Source: Sphingomonas sp. (GTDB lineage: Bacteria; Pseudomonadota; Alphaproteobacteria; Sphingomonadales; Sphingomonadaceae). From it: a stretch of DNA of 64,000 nucleotides. The notes beneath the pieces were generated by a model. It was not told where the DNA came from, did not search any database, and worked only from the letters and a program-made list of their open reading frames with translations. This document shows, piece after piece, positions 24,201 through 31,864 of the stretch (the stretch's first letter is position 1; every line of letters starts with the position of its first letter). The stretch is from contig NZ_JAIXHL010000007.1 in assembly GCF_030145815.1 (NCBI RefSeq), positions 119,970 to 183,969 of the forward strand, in the 5' to 3' direction. The translations under genes and the position numbers were made by a program.

Positions 24201-27023
24201 GTGTCGGGCGAGGTCTATGTTGTTGCGACCACCACCGACAGCGCGGGCAATGTCGCGCGCGCGACAACGTCGGTCTGGCTGGCGGGCGAGGATGACTGGT
24301 GGTTCGGCGGAGACAATGGCGACCGGATGGACGTGATCGCCGAGGCGCAGGAGTACAAGTCGACCGACACCGCACGCTTCCAGGTGCGGATGCCGTTCCG
24401 TGAGGCGACGGCTTTGGTGACGGTGGAGCGCGAGGGCGTGCTGTCGAGCTTTGTCACCGAGCTGTCGGGCGACAATCCGGTGGTCGAGGTGCCGCTGAAG
24501 GGCGTCTATGCCCCCGATGTGTTCGTTTCGGTGATGGCGGTGCGCGGGCGTGTTGGCGGGTGGAAATTGTGGTGGGCCGATCTGGCGCGGCGTTGGAACC
24601 TGCCCTTCTTCTCGCGCGAGGGGGCGAAGCCGACGGCGTTGGTCGATCTGGCCAAGCCGAGCTTCCGCATGGGCATCGCCAAGATCAAGGTCGGCTGGGA
24701 AGGGCACCGCATGGCGGTGACCGTCAAGGCGGACAAGGATCGCTATGCCGCGCGCGACACCGCGAAGGTCGCGCTGCAGGTCAAGAACCCCGATGGCAGC
24801 GTCGCGCCCAAGGCCGATGTCGCGTTCGTCGCGGTAGACGAGGCGCTGTTGCAGCTTGCCCCGAACGAGAGCCTGGATGTGCTCAAGGCGATGATGGGCG
24901 AGCGGCCGCTTTCGGTGCTGACCTCCACCGCGCAGACGCAGGTGGTGGGCAAGCGGCATTATGGGCGCAAGGCGGTCGAGGCCGGCGGCGGTGGCGGCGG
25001 CGATCTGTCGGCGCTGAACCGCGAGAATTTCCAGCCGGTGCTGTTGTGGCGCGGCACCGTGCCGCTCGATGCGCAGGGTCGGGCGCAGGTCGATGTGCCG
25101 CTGAGCGATGCGCTGACTGCGTTCAAGCTGGTCGCGGTTGCGGTCGGCAGCGACGGCCAGACGTTTGGCATGGGCGAGACGGCGGTGCGGACGGCGCAGG
25201 ATCTGAGCATCTTTGCCGGGATTCCGCCGCTGGTGCGCGATGGCGATTTCTTCTCGGCGGGCTTCACGCTGCGCAACGGGTCGGACAAGCCGATGAAGGT
25301 GACGGCGAAGGTCGAGCTGTCGCCCAAGGTGGCGACGGGGCGTGACTTGACGGTCGAGATCCCGGCGGGCGGCGCGGTGCCGATCGCGTGGAACCTGACC
25401 GCGCCCAAGGGCTTCGACAAATTGCAGTGGAAGGTCACCGCGCGCGACGAGTCGGGCAAGGCGGTCGATGCGGTGACGGTGGTGCAGGATATTGCCCCGG
25501 CGGTGCCGGTCGAAACCTGGGCCGCGACGCTGGCGCGCGTGGGTGAGGGCGGGCCGATATCGATTGCGCCGCCTGCTGGAGCACTGCCGGGTGTGGGCAG
25601 TGTCACGGTGCGGCTGACCGAGACATTGGTCCCGCCGCTGCAGGGTGTGCGCGATTATATGGCGGCATACCCCTATGGCTGTTTCGAGCAGCGCACGTCG
25701 CAGGCGGTGGTGCTGGGCGATATGGGCGCTTGGAACCGGCTGGCGGGCGAGATGCCGGTCTATCTCGATCGCGACGGGTTGCTGCGATACTTCCCGTCGG
25801 AGAGCCTGCGCGGGTCGGAGGCGCTGACCAGCTATATCCTGTCGATCACGGCGGAAGCCGGGCTGCCGATCCCCGAAGCGTCGCGCGGGCGGATGATCGA
25901 GGCGCTGAAGGCGGTGCTCGATGGGCGGCTGCGGCACGATGACTATGGCGATGTGCGGCTGCAAAAGGTCGCGGCGTTTGCGGCGCTGGCGCGGCAGGGC
26001 GCGGCGTCGGCGGCGATGCTGGGGCAGCTGGGTATCACGCCTGCGGACATGCCGACATCGACGCTGGCCGATTATATCGCGGCGCTGGGCCGGGTGCCCG
26101 GCCTTGCCAATGGTGCGCAGCTGCGCGCGGCGGCGGAGGGCGTGCTCAAGACTCGGCTGGTCTATGAAGGCACGCGGATCGACCTGAGCGACAAGGGCAA
26201 TACGCCATGGTGGCTGATGGCGTCGGGCGACGAATCGGTGCTCAAGGCGCTGGTCGCGACGCTGGGTCGCCCGGCGTTCCAGGGCGAGGGGCCGAAGATG
26301 ATGGTCGGTGCGGCGCTGCGTCAGCAACGCGGGCATTGGGACACGACCACCGCGAACGCATGGGGTGTGATTGCCGCGCGCAAGTTCGAAGGCGTCTATC
26401 CCGCCGCGCAGGTCGCGGGGATCACGACGGCGACGATCGGTACGCAGGTGGTGACGCGCAGCTGGCCGTTGGCGGAACCGCAGAGGAGCCTGTTGTTCGC
26501 TTTGCCGCGGGCGCAAACGCCTTTGGTGCTCGCTCAGTCGGGCGGGGCGGGGCCATGGGCGAGCGTTCAGGTCAAGGCGGCGGTGCCGCTGACCCAGCCG
26601 CTCAATGCCGGTTACAAGCTGACCCGCACGGTCGAGGTCGTGCAGGCCAAGACCAAGGGCGTGCTGACGCGCGGCGACGTGCTGAAGGTCACGCTGACGG
26701 TCGAGGCGAGCGCGGATCGCAGCTGGGTGGTGATCAGCGATCCGGTGCCGGCCGGCGCGACGGTGATCGGGTCGCTGGGCGGCCAGTCGGAGATGCTGGC
26801 CGAGGGCACCAGCAGCGGCGGGACCAGCTATGTCGAGCGCGGGCGCGATGCGTGGCGCGGCTACTTCGCGTGGATGCCGCGTGGGACGCACAGCGTAAGC
26901 TATGCGATGCGGTTGAACGCAGCGGGGCGGCTGCAGCTGCCGCCGAGCCGGGTCGAGGCGATGTACTCGCCCGAGATCCGCGCGGCGGTGCCGAACCAGC
27001 CGATGGTGGTGGTGCAGCGGTGA
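21267..27023 (+). CDS. Bacterial alpha-2-macroglobulin with thioester motif
   Basis: This giant 1918-residue periplasmic protein is thought to trap and inhibit attacking proteases through a reactive thioester. The signal peptide is MKQLARLAAVLALALTPIAAWG; it lacks a lipobox Cys, unlike the E. coli YfhM lipoprotein. Repeated macroglobulin (MG) beta-sandwich domains fill most of the length, with a bait-like region before the thioester domain. The thioester signature GCFEQ is present, with the Cys at codon 1472. GGGGGAAGAGG precedes the ATG. It is followed by pbpC, the classic partner (peptidoglycan repair after breach), with a repeat element between. Confidence 0.95.
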   Translation: MKQLARLAAVLALALTPIAAWGDSSPQVVLATPGMGDGAIERYTVRFSQPMVPLGDPRAASPIKVTCAVGGEGRWVDQQTYVWEFASPLPGGTTCTVALEEKLKSVAGYAVSGKREFTIDAGGPTVKAMLPQRWGGEIEEDQVFLIGTNMPATRASVAANAYCAVEGIGEQIPVELLAEDVPGKLLQDLNPKRWEVRNFLSEAGMAEALPEKAEDRAKVLSNVVALKCGRPLPPGRDVALVWGAGVAGAGGKTAGADQRFDFTVRKPFEARFECSRVNPQAGCNPVKEAYVRFTARIPREQAEAIRISLPDGKELKPALSDEDKRANTISDIKFAGPLPASTTGKVVLPEGLKDESGRVLANGQRFPLEVRFDEAPPLVKFAAPFGIIEAQEGGVLPVTVRNVEPALQGKGLTIAGQRLRVEASDGEIAKWLRTIDDADDYKSEEVKKGAETVTINQTGAASILTGATGKALPAIALPGKGKEFEVVGIPLGKPGFYVVELASPQLGKALLGRDAPRYVAAGALVTNMAVHFKWGREGSLVWVTALDSGKPVGGADVRVTDSCSGRSLATGKTDQFGRLAVAQGIPEPQSWGGCDAGNAPPLMVSARKGDDMSFTLTAWGEGIRPYDFDLRYGYEAASDIVHTVFDRALVRQGESVNMKHILRRPVANGFVFPEGFSGKLRLSHSGSDTQFELPVTISAMGSGETQWNVPQGAPMGDYNLQFVKSDGKGGEETLWTSQSIKVDEYKLPTMKASVAGPKEAAVRPKTLPLDLFVGYLSGGGASNLPVELRIGYYDESDTPDGWDGYTFGGRAIEEGTKPLNGDGEEDEANSLPPMQTLPVTLGADGTARTNVDIPQTLAGTSRMRVEMDYQDANGEVLTASRGITLFGSAVQLGVKTDGWLMKEDDLRLRFVALDPQGKPLKGQKVQVAVYSREILTARRRLIGGFYAYENNMRTTKIDASCSAKTDELGLAQCSIDPGVSGEVYVVATTTDSAGNVARATTSVWLAGEDDWWFGGDNGDRMDVIAEAQEYKSTDTARFQVRMPFREATALVTVEREGVLSSFVTELSGDNPVVEVPLKGVYAPDVFVSVMAVRGRVGGWKLWWADLARRWNLPFFSREGAKPTALVDLAKPSFRMGIAKIKVGWEGHRMAVTVKADKDRYAARDTAKVALQVKNPDGSVAPKADVAFVAVDEALLQLAPNESLDVLKAMMGERPLSVLTSTAQTQVVGKRHYGRKAVEAGGGGGGDLSALNRENFQPVLLWRGTVPLDAQGRAQVDVPLSDALTAFKLVAVAVGSDGQTFGMGETAVRTAQDLSIFAGIPPLVRDGDFFSAGFTLRNGSDKPMKVTAKVELSPKVATGRDLTVEIPAGGAVPIAWNLTAPKGFDKLQWKVTARDESGKAVDAVTVVQDIAPAVPVETWAATLARVGEGGPISIAPPAGALPGVGSVTVRLTETLVPPLQGVRDYMAAYPYGCFEQRTSQAVVLGDMGAWNRLAGEMPVYLDRDGLLRYFPSESLRGSEALTSYILSITAEAGLPIPEASRGRMIEALKAVLDGRLRHDDYGDVRLQKVAAFAALARQGAASAAMLGQLGITPADMPTSTLADYIAALGRVPGLANGAQLRAAAEGVLKTRLVYEGTRIDLSDKGNTPWWLMASGDESVLKALVATLGRPAFQGEGPKMMVGAALRQQRGHWDTTTANAWGVIAARKFEGVYPAAQVAGITTATIGTQVVTRSWPLAEPQRSLLFALPRAQTPLVLAQSGGAGPWASVQVKAAVPLTQPLNAGYKLTRTVEVVQAKTKGVLTRGDVLKVTLTVEASADRSWVVISDPVPAGATVIGSLGGQSEMLAEGTSSGGTSYVERGRDAWRGYFAWMPRGTHSVSYAMRLNAAGRLQLPPSRVEAMYSPEIRAAVPNQPMVVVQR

Positions 27024-27037
27024 TCTCCACGCGTTGC

Positions 27038-27145
27038 CCGTCACCCCCGCGAAAGCGGGGGCCCATCTCCCGGACTGTCCACCCTCGCGCCGGTGCAGTT
27101 GCCGGGCGGGCAGGAGATGGGCCCCCGCTTTCGCGGGGGTGACGG
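27038..27145. repeat. Bimodal palindromic element (GTCACCCCCGCG family)
   Basis: Two perfect 33-bp arms (27038-27070 and 27113-27145) face each other across a 42-nt spacer. Each arm holds the hairpin CCCCCGCGAAAGCGGGGG and the tail CCCATCTCC. This type of interspersed palindrome is common in alphaproteobacterial genomes. Here it fills the gap between the alpha-2-macroglobulin gene and pbpC and ends just before the pbpC start codon, so it can influence coupling of the two. Confidence 0.85.
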
Positions 27146-27148
27146 CTG

Positions 27149-29344
27149 GTGGGTGTGGCGTTTCTTCCTACCTTGATCGAGCGAGTCGGGGGCCTGTGGA
27201 CCCGCCTCGAAGCGACCACGCATCGTGCGTGGTGGACCGGACCGCGCATTGCGGTGGCGGCGATCCTGATGCTGGCGGGGGTGCATGTCGCGGTGGACTG
27301 GGCGACGCTGCCGCCGCCGTTGACGTCGCACCGCGCGACCGTGGCGGGGTGGAAGCCGTCCGAGGCGTGGCTGTATGACCGTGAAGGGCGCTTGCTCGAC
27401 AGTTCGCGGGTCGATTTTCAGGCGCGGCGGCTGGGCTGGACGCCGCTCGACAAGATCGCGCCGGAGGCCGTGGAGGCCATTGCAAATGCCGAAGATCGCC
27501 GCTTTCGCGACCATGACGGGGTGGACTGGTGGGCGGTTGCCGGGTCGATTCGCGACAGACTTGAGGGCAAGCGCGCGCGTGGGGCGTCGACCTTGTCGAT
27601 GCAGGTCGCGGCCTACCTGGCGCCCGATCTGGCCGCGCCGGGATCGCGCGGGGTGATGGACAAATTGCGCCAGATGCGTGCGGGCGCGGCGCTCGAACGC
27701 GGGTGGAGCAAGGACCAGATCCTCGAAGCCTATCTCAACCTCGCCGGGTTTCGCGGGGAGGCGCAGGGGATTGGCGCGGCGGCGTTGGGGCTGTTCGGCA
27801 AGACGCCCGATGCGTTGACACGCGACGATGGCTTGCTGCTCGCGGCGTTGCTGCCCGATCCGTCGGCGGGGGCGGATGCGGTGGCGCGGCGGGCCTGTGC
27901 CTTGTCGCGGGACGATGACTGCAGTCGCTTTGCCGGGGCGGCGGCGTCGATGCTGGGGCCGGCGCGCAGCCTGACGCTCGATCCTGGGCTGGCGATGCAT
28001 CTGTCGAACCGGATGCTGACGCAGCCGGGATTGCGGGTGAAGACGACGATCGATCTGGACGTGCAGCGCGTCGCGATCCGGGCGTTGCGGCGGCAACTGG
28101 TGGGGCTGGGAGGTACGCGCGCGCGCGATGGGGCGGTGATCGTTGCGGACAATGCCACTGGCGAGATCCTCGCCTGGGTCGGCGGCATCGGGGGCGCGTC
28201 GACCGCGCCCTCGGTCGATGGGGCGGCGAGCTATCGTCAGGCGGGATCGACGCTGAAGCCGTTCCTGTACGCTCAGGCGATCGAGAAGGGGTATCTGACC
28301 CCCGCCTCGATCCTGGACGACAGCCCGGTGCAGCTCGACACGGCGTCCGGCCTGTATGTGCCGCAAAATTACGACCGCGCGTTCAAGGGACCGGTGAGTG
28401 CGCGATCGGCGCTGGCCGGGTCGCTGAACGTACCGGCGGTGCGGACATTGATCCTGACCGGGGTGGAGGCGTTTCGCGACCGGCTGTGGGACAGCGGCTA
28501 TCGCGGGCTGACCGAGAGTGGCGATTATTACGGGTTCAGCCTGGCGCTCGGGTCGGCGGAGGTGACGCTGGTCGAGCAGGTTGCGGCCTATCGCAGCCTC
28601 GCGCGCGGCGGGCGCTGGTCGCCGTTAAGGGTAGAGGCGGATGCGAAAGCGGAGGCGGATCGGGTGACGACCACGCCGCAGGCGGCCTGGCTGGTCGCGG
28701 ACATGCTCGCCGATCCGGCGGCGCGGGCATCGACCTTTGGCATGGACTCCGCGCTACGCCTGCCGTTTTGGGCGGCGGTGAAGACGGGGACGTCAAAGGC
28801 GATGCGCGACAATTGGTGCATCGGCTTTTCGGACCGCTACACGGTGGGGGTGTGGGTCGGAAATTTGGAGGGCGATCCGATGCGCGCGGTGTCGGGCACC
28901 AGCGGGGCGGCACCGGTGTGGCGCGACGTGATGATGGCCCTGCACGCCGAGCAGCCGGGCCGCGCGCCCGAGCGACCCAGGGGAATCGAGGCGCGGCAGG
29001 TCAGCTTTGACGGGAATATCGAACAGCCGCGTCGGGAGTATTTTCTGGTTGGCACCGGGATGGCGCAAGTGGCGGCGGCGCCGGCGGTGGCGCGGCGGCC
29101 GCGCATTGTCAGCCCGGTCGCGGGCAGCGTCTATGCGCTCGACCCCGATATCCCGATCGAGCGGCAGCGCATGGCGATCAGCGTGTCGGGGGAAGTGATC
29201 GGCCACCGGCTGGTGCTCGACGGGCGCGATCTGGGCAGCGCCGATGCGCGGCCGCTGGTGCTGGCGGGGCCGGGGCGGCACCAGTTACGGCTGGTGGCAC
29301 CGGGCGGCCGGGTGGCCGATCAGATAATGTTTACCGTGCGCTGA
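27149..29344 (+). CDS. pbpC: Penicillin-binding protein 1C
   Basis: This is a bifunctional peptidoglycan synthase anchored in the inner membrane, of about 731 residues. An N-terminal helix (about 32-50) is followed by the GT51 glycosyltransferase domain with EDRRF (115-119) and GASTLSMQVA, and then by the transpeptidase domain with STLK (367-370), SLN (425-427) and KTGT (545-548). A C-terminal BiPBP_C domain (about 640-731, from RPRIVSPVAGSVYALD) identifies the 1C type. The first codon is uncertain: GTG at 27149 or 27155 right after the repeat. Its pairing with alpha-2-macroglobulin is widely conserved. Confidence 0.95.
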   Translation: MGVAFLPTLIERVGGLWTRLEATTHRAWWTGPRIAVAAILMLAGVHVAVDWATLPPPLTSHRATVAGWKPSEAWLYDREGRLLDSSRVDFQARRLGWTPLDKIAPEAVEAIANAEDRRFRDHDGVDWWAVAGSIRDRLEGKRARGASTLSMQVAAYLAPDLAAPGSRGVMDKLRQMRAGAALERGWSKDQILEAYLNLAGFRGEAQGIGAAALGLFGKTPDALTRDDGLLLAALLPDPSAGADAVARRACALSRDDDCSRFAGAAASMLGPARSLTLDPGLAMHLSNRMLTQPGLRVKTTIDLDVQRVAIRALRRQLVGLGGTRARDGAVIVADNATGEILAWVGGIGGASTAPSVDGAASYRQAGSTLKPFLYAQAIEKGYLTPASILDDSPVQLDTASGLYVPQNYDRAFKGPVSARSALAGSLNVPAVRTLILTGVEAFRDRLWDSGYRGLTESGDYYGFSLALGSAEVTLVEQVAAYRSLARGGRWSPLRVEADAKAEADRVTTTPQAAWLVADMLADPAARASTFGMDSALRLPFWAAVKTGTSKAMRDNWCIGFSDRYTVGVWVGNLEGDPMRAVSGTSGAAPVWRDVMMALHAEQPGRAPERPRGIEARQVSFDGNIEQPRREYFLVGTGMAQVAAAPAVARRPRIVSPVAGSVYALDPDIPIERQRMAISVSGEVIGHRLVLDGRDLGSADARPLVLAGPGRHQLRLVAPGGRVADQIMFTVR

Positions 29345-29408
29345 ACCAACTTCGGACACAAGCGTTATCGCGGCTGGTCCTACCCTTTCGGGGCCGGAAC
29401 ATAGTAAA

Positions 29409-29447
29409 GGCCGCGCCGACAGCGTATCCGTCGGCGCGGCCATTTTT
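29409..29447. terminator. Strong bidirectional terminator between pbpC and the rcnB-like gene
   Basis: GGCCGCGCCGAC (29409-29420) and GTCGGCGCGGCC (29430-29441) pair perfectly around a 9-nt loop and are followed by ATTTTT. On the other strand the hairpin is followed by TTTACTAT. It separates the convergent pbpC and RcnB-like genes. Confidence 0.88.
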
Positions 29448-29452
29448 AAAGG

Positions 29453-29968
29453 TTACCAGTAGAAGTTGCGATAGACCCGCAGCACGACGCCGCGACGGGT
29501 GTCGACCAGCAGCACGTCGTCATAGTGACGCACCCAGCGCTGGAAACGGCCAGCCGGGGGCAGGCGGTAGCGCCACGGGTCATTGATGAAGTAGCGGCTG
29601 CCATAATAGGTCGGGGCGATGCGGACGCCGGCACGGAAGCCCTGATAACGGAACGGCGCGCGCCAGTTGCCCCGGGCATAAACGCCGCGATTCGAGCCGC
29701 GATAGGTGCGCCAGTCATTGTCGCCCCAGCGGCGGTTGCGATCCTGCACCGCGTCGCGATAGTCGCGGCGCGCTTCACGCACGTCGCGCTGTTCGCGGCG
29801 GACATCGCGGCGGTCGCCATAGCGGCGGGCGTCGCGCAGCTCGCGCTGTTCCTCACGGAGATCCTGGCGCTCGCGGCGCACTTCGCGCTGCGACTGGGCG
29901 CTGGCGGCGGGCACCATGACCGGCATGGCGACAGCGGCGATCAGCGCGGTTGCGATGAATTTCCTCAT
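29453..29968 (-). CDS. RcnB-family periplasmic protein
   Basis: The 171-residue protein has a signal peptide MRKFIATALIAAVAMPVMVPAASA. A highly charged Arg/Asp/Glu-rich region follows (about 28-80, repeats of REQRDVREARRDYRD type, likely helical). The C-terminal half carries the RcnB marks YFINDPWRYRLPP, RWVRHYDDVLLVDTRRG and RVYRNFYW. In E. coli RcnB is a periplasmic protein of nickel/cobalt homeostasis; in sphingomonads many copies of unknown role occur. The start at 29968 has AAGGAGGA upstream. No metal efflux gene is adjacent, so a metal role here is not shown. Confidence 0.87.
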   Translation of the reverse strand: MRKFIATALIAAVAMPVMVPAASAQSQREVRRERQDLREEQRELRDARRYGDRRDVRREQRDVREARRDYRDAVQDRNRRWGDNDWRTYRGSNRGVYARGNWRAPFRYQGFRAGVRIAPTYYGSRYFINDPWRYRLPPAGRFQRWVRHYDDVLLVDTRRGVVLRVYRNFYW

Positions 29969-30071
29969 TTCGTCCTCCTTCGACTCGGCCCGGTGGTCGG
30001 GCATGAGCTGAAACTAGGACCCGATGACTGAACGGTGCGGGAATGAACAGTTCAGGCAACGGACAGGGAAA

Positions 30072-30545
30072 TTACGGGCCTTCGCCGGGGCCCCCACCCG
30101 TGCCAGGGGCGCCGACGGTGCCGATATTGCCGAACAGATCCTCGAAGAAGCCACGCTCGCGGCCCAGGGTCGGGGTCTTTTTGTTCGACGGGTTGATCGA
30201 TGCGATCTGCTCGGCGCCGGTGCGCGTCACTTCGGTGACGTTGCCGGCCGCGTCAAAGCGGATGCGCAGCGTCGTCTGTTCCTTCGCCGTGGGATTGTTG
30301 AAGGCGAAGTTGCGGGTCTGACGCCCGACATAATACCATTCGCCTTCGTTGAACTGGCTGGTCAGCGTCGGCTTGCCCAGCGTCTGAAGCACCGATTCGC
30401 GGTTATCCACGCCGGGCTGGACCGAGTTGACCAGGTCGGCATCGACCACATAGCCCTGATACCCCCGCAGCGGCTTCACACAGGCACTGGTGCCGAGCAG
30501 AATCGTGCCGCACAGCGCGACGGTCAGGATACGGGCGGACTTCAT
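30072..30545 (-). CDS. bamE: Outer membrane protein assembly factor BamE
   Basis: The 157-residue lipoprotein of the BAM complex helps fold outer-membrane proteins. The signal ends LGTSAC, a lipobox with the acylated Cys at about residue 20. The SmpA/OmlA domain follows: GYVVDADLVNSVQPGVDNRESVLQTLGKPT, then EWYYVGRQTRNFAFNNP and LRIRFDAAGNVTEV. A Gly-rich tail ends the protein. The start at 30545 is the first that gives a signal peptide; the frame upstream is open but not protein-like. It diverges from the bc1 chaperone gene, an arrangement common in sphingomonads. Confidence 0.93.
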   Translation of the reverse strand: MKSARILTVALCGTILLGTSACVKPLRGYQGYVVDADLVNSVQPGVDNRESVLQTLGKPTLTSQFNEGEWYYVGRQTRNFAFNNPTAKEQTTLRIRFDAAGNVTEVTRTGAEQIASINPSNKKTPTLGRERGFFEDLFGNIGTVGAPGTGGGPGEGP

Positions 30546-30656
30546 CAAACTCACTCTCCCCAGACGGGCACGGCCGCGCATTGCATCGCGCGCCGTTCCC
30601 CTCAATATGCGGGGCGGCTCCGGCAAACAAGCGCCGAGAGACATTGGAGTGCAACG

Positions 30657-31178
30657 ATGCGATTGTGGGACAGGCTGACCGGGCGCAAGGCGGAGAACCC
30701 GGCGGCTGCGCTGTATCAGGCGGTGGTGGCGCGCGGGCGCGAACCGCATTGGTATGAGACGGGCGCGGTGCCCGATACGGTCAATGGCCGGTTCGACATG
30801 ATCGCCAGCGTGCTCGCCATGGTGATGCTGCGGATCGAACATGATGCAGAGGCGGCCGAGACGACCGCGCGGCTGACCGAATGCTTCGTCGACGACATGG
30901 ACGGGCAGCTGCGCCAGATCGGGATCGGCGACGTCGTGGTCGGCAAGGGGATCGGCAAGATGATGGCGCTGCTCGGCGGGCGGATCGGCGCGTATCGCGA
31001 TGCGCTGGCCGAGGGAGCCGCGCCTGGGGCGTTTGCCGACGCGCTGTTGCGCAACCTGTATCGCGGCGAGCATCCCGGGGATGCGGCGCTGGCGCATGCA
31101 GCGGAGGGATTGCGTGCGCTGTACGACGGGCTGGCGGGCGTTTCGCATGAGGCGCTGCTGGCGGGGCGGCTGGCATGA
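30657..31178 (+). CDS. Ubiquinol-cytochrome c chaperone family protein
   Basis: The 173-residue protein belongs to the CBP3/UQCC1-like family, which in mitochondria assists cytochrome b synthesis and bc1 complex assembly. Family features seen are ALYQAVVARGREPHWYETGAVPDTVNGRFDM near the start and LTECFVDDMDGQLRQIGIGDVVVGKGIGKM in the middle. It is cytoplasmic, without signal. A ribosome binding site GGAGTG precedes the ATG at 30657. It overlaps the DUF177 gene by ATGA. In proteobacteria this gene commonly stands next to bamE and DUF177, as here. Confidence 0.9.
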   Translation: MRLWDRLTGRKAENPAAALYQAVVARGREPHWYETGAVPDTVNGRFDMIASVLAMVMLRIEHDAEAAETTARLTECFVDDMDGQLRQIGIGDVVVGKGIGKMMALLGGRIGAYRDALAEGAAPGAFADALLRNLYRGEHPGDAALAHAAEGLRALYDGLAGVSHEALLAGRLA

Positions 31179-31693
31179 TCGCGCCGGAATTTTCGCGCCC
31201 GCAGCGGCTGGATGCCATCGGCAGGGGCGAGCATCGCGTCGAGATTTCCGCCGATGCGGCCGAGCGCGCGGCACTGGCGAAGCGGTTCGGGCTGATCGCG
31301 ATCGACCGGCTCGACGCAGTGATGACGGTGCATCGCGACGCGACCGGCGTGCTGGCGCGCGGAAATCTGAACGGCGCGGTGGTGCAGGCGTGCAGCGTGA
31401 CTGGCGATCCGGTCCCGGCGCAGGTGGATGAGGCATTTGCGATCCGCTTCCTGCCCGAAGGGACGGTCGAGGGGGATGAGATCGAGCTGTCGGACGAGGA
31501 GTGCGACACGGTCTTCTACACCGGCGGGGCAATCGATCTGGGCGAGGCGGCGGCGGAAACGCTGGCGCTGGCGCTCGACCCATTTCCGCGCAGCGCGGGG
31601 GCGGAAGCTGCGCTGCGCGACGCGGGCGTGCTGGGCGAGGACGAGACCGGGCCCTTCGCGGCGCTGGCGAAGCTGAAGAAGCAGCTGGATTAG
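31175..31693 (+). CDS. DUF177 (YceD-like) protein
   Basis: The 172-residue cytoplasmic protein shows the DUF177 core: a beta-rich first half and ARGNLNGAVVQACSVTGDPVPAQVDEAFAIRF, followed by an acidic DEIELSDEECDTVFYTGGAIDLGEAAAETLALALDPFPRS. The family is linked to 23S rRNA accumulation in plants and bacteria, and YceD usually precedes rpmF-plsX. Here rpmF does not follow; the gene ends at a palindromic repeat. The start overlaps the stop of the bc1 chaperone gene (ATGA). Confidence 0.9.
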   Translation: MIAPEFSRPQRLDAIGRGEHRVEISADAAERAALAKRFGLIAIDRLDAVMTVHRDATGVLARGNLNGAVVQACSVTGDPVPAQVDEAFAIRFLPEGTVEGDEIELSDEECDTVFYTGGAIDLGEAAAETLALALDPFPRSAGAEAALRDAGVLGEDETGPFAALAKLKKQLD

Positions 31694-31708
31694 TCGGAGC
31701 TTGTCATC

Positions 31709-31853
31709 CCCCTCCCTGAAAGGGAGGGGCTAGGGGTGGGTTTGGCGGCGAGCGCGGCTCGATGCCGCGATTGTCGCTGTGAGTGGCGCGACCCGTCCTT
31801 TGGAGCGCGCAGACGCGCGCACCCACCCCCGACCCCTCCCTTTCAGGGAGGGG
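31709..31853. repeat. Inverted-repeat element between DUF177 and udgX-like genes
   Basis: Near-perfect 32-bp arms (31709-31740 and 31822-31853) with inner palindrome CCCTCCCTGAAAGGGAGGG and tail CTAGGGGTGGG or its complement are separated by an 81-nt spacer. It lies between convergent genes and is of the same general class as the elements at 7397 and 16176, though with a different core. It can fold as a bidirectional terminator-like structure. Confidence 0.8.
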
Positions 31854-31864
31854 AGTGGAATTTC

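Noticed and set aside
23079..27044. 1321-codon open frame on the minus strand opposite the alpha-2-macroglobulin gene
   Set aside because: Composition is Arg/His/Gln-rich without domains, typical for the antisense of a high-GC gene. The plus strand carries signal peptide and thioester motif.
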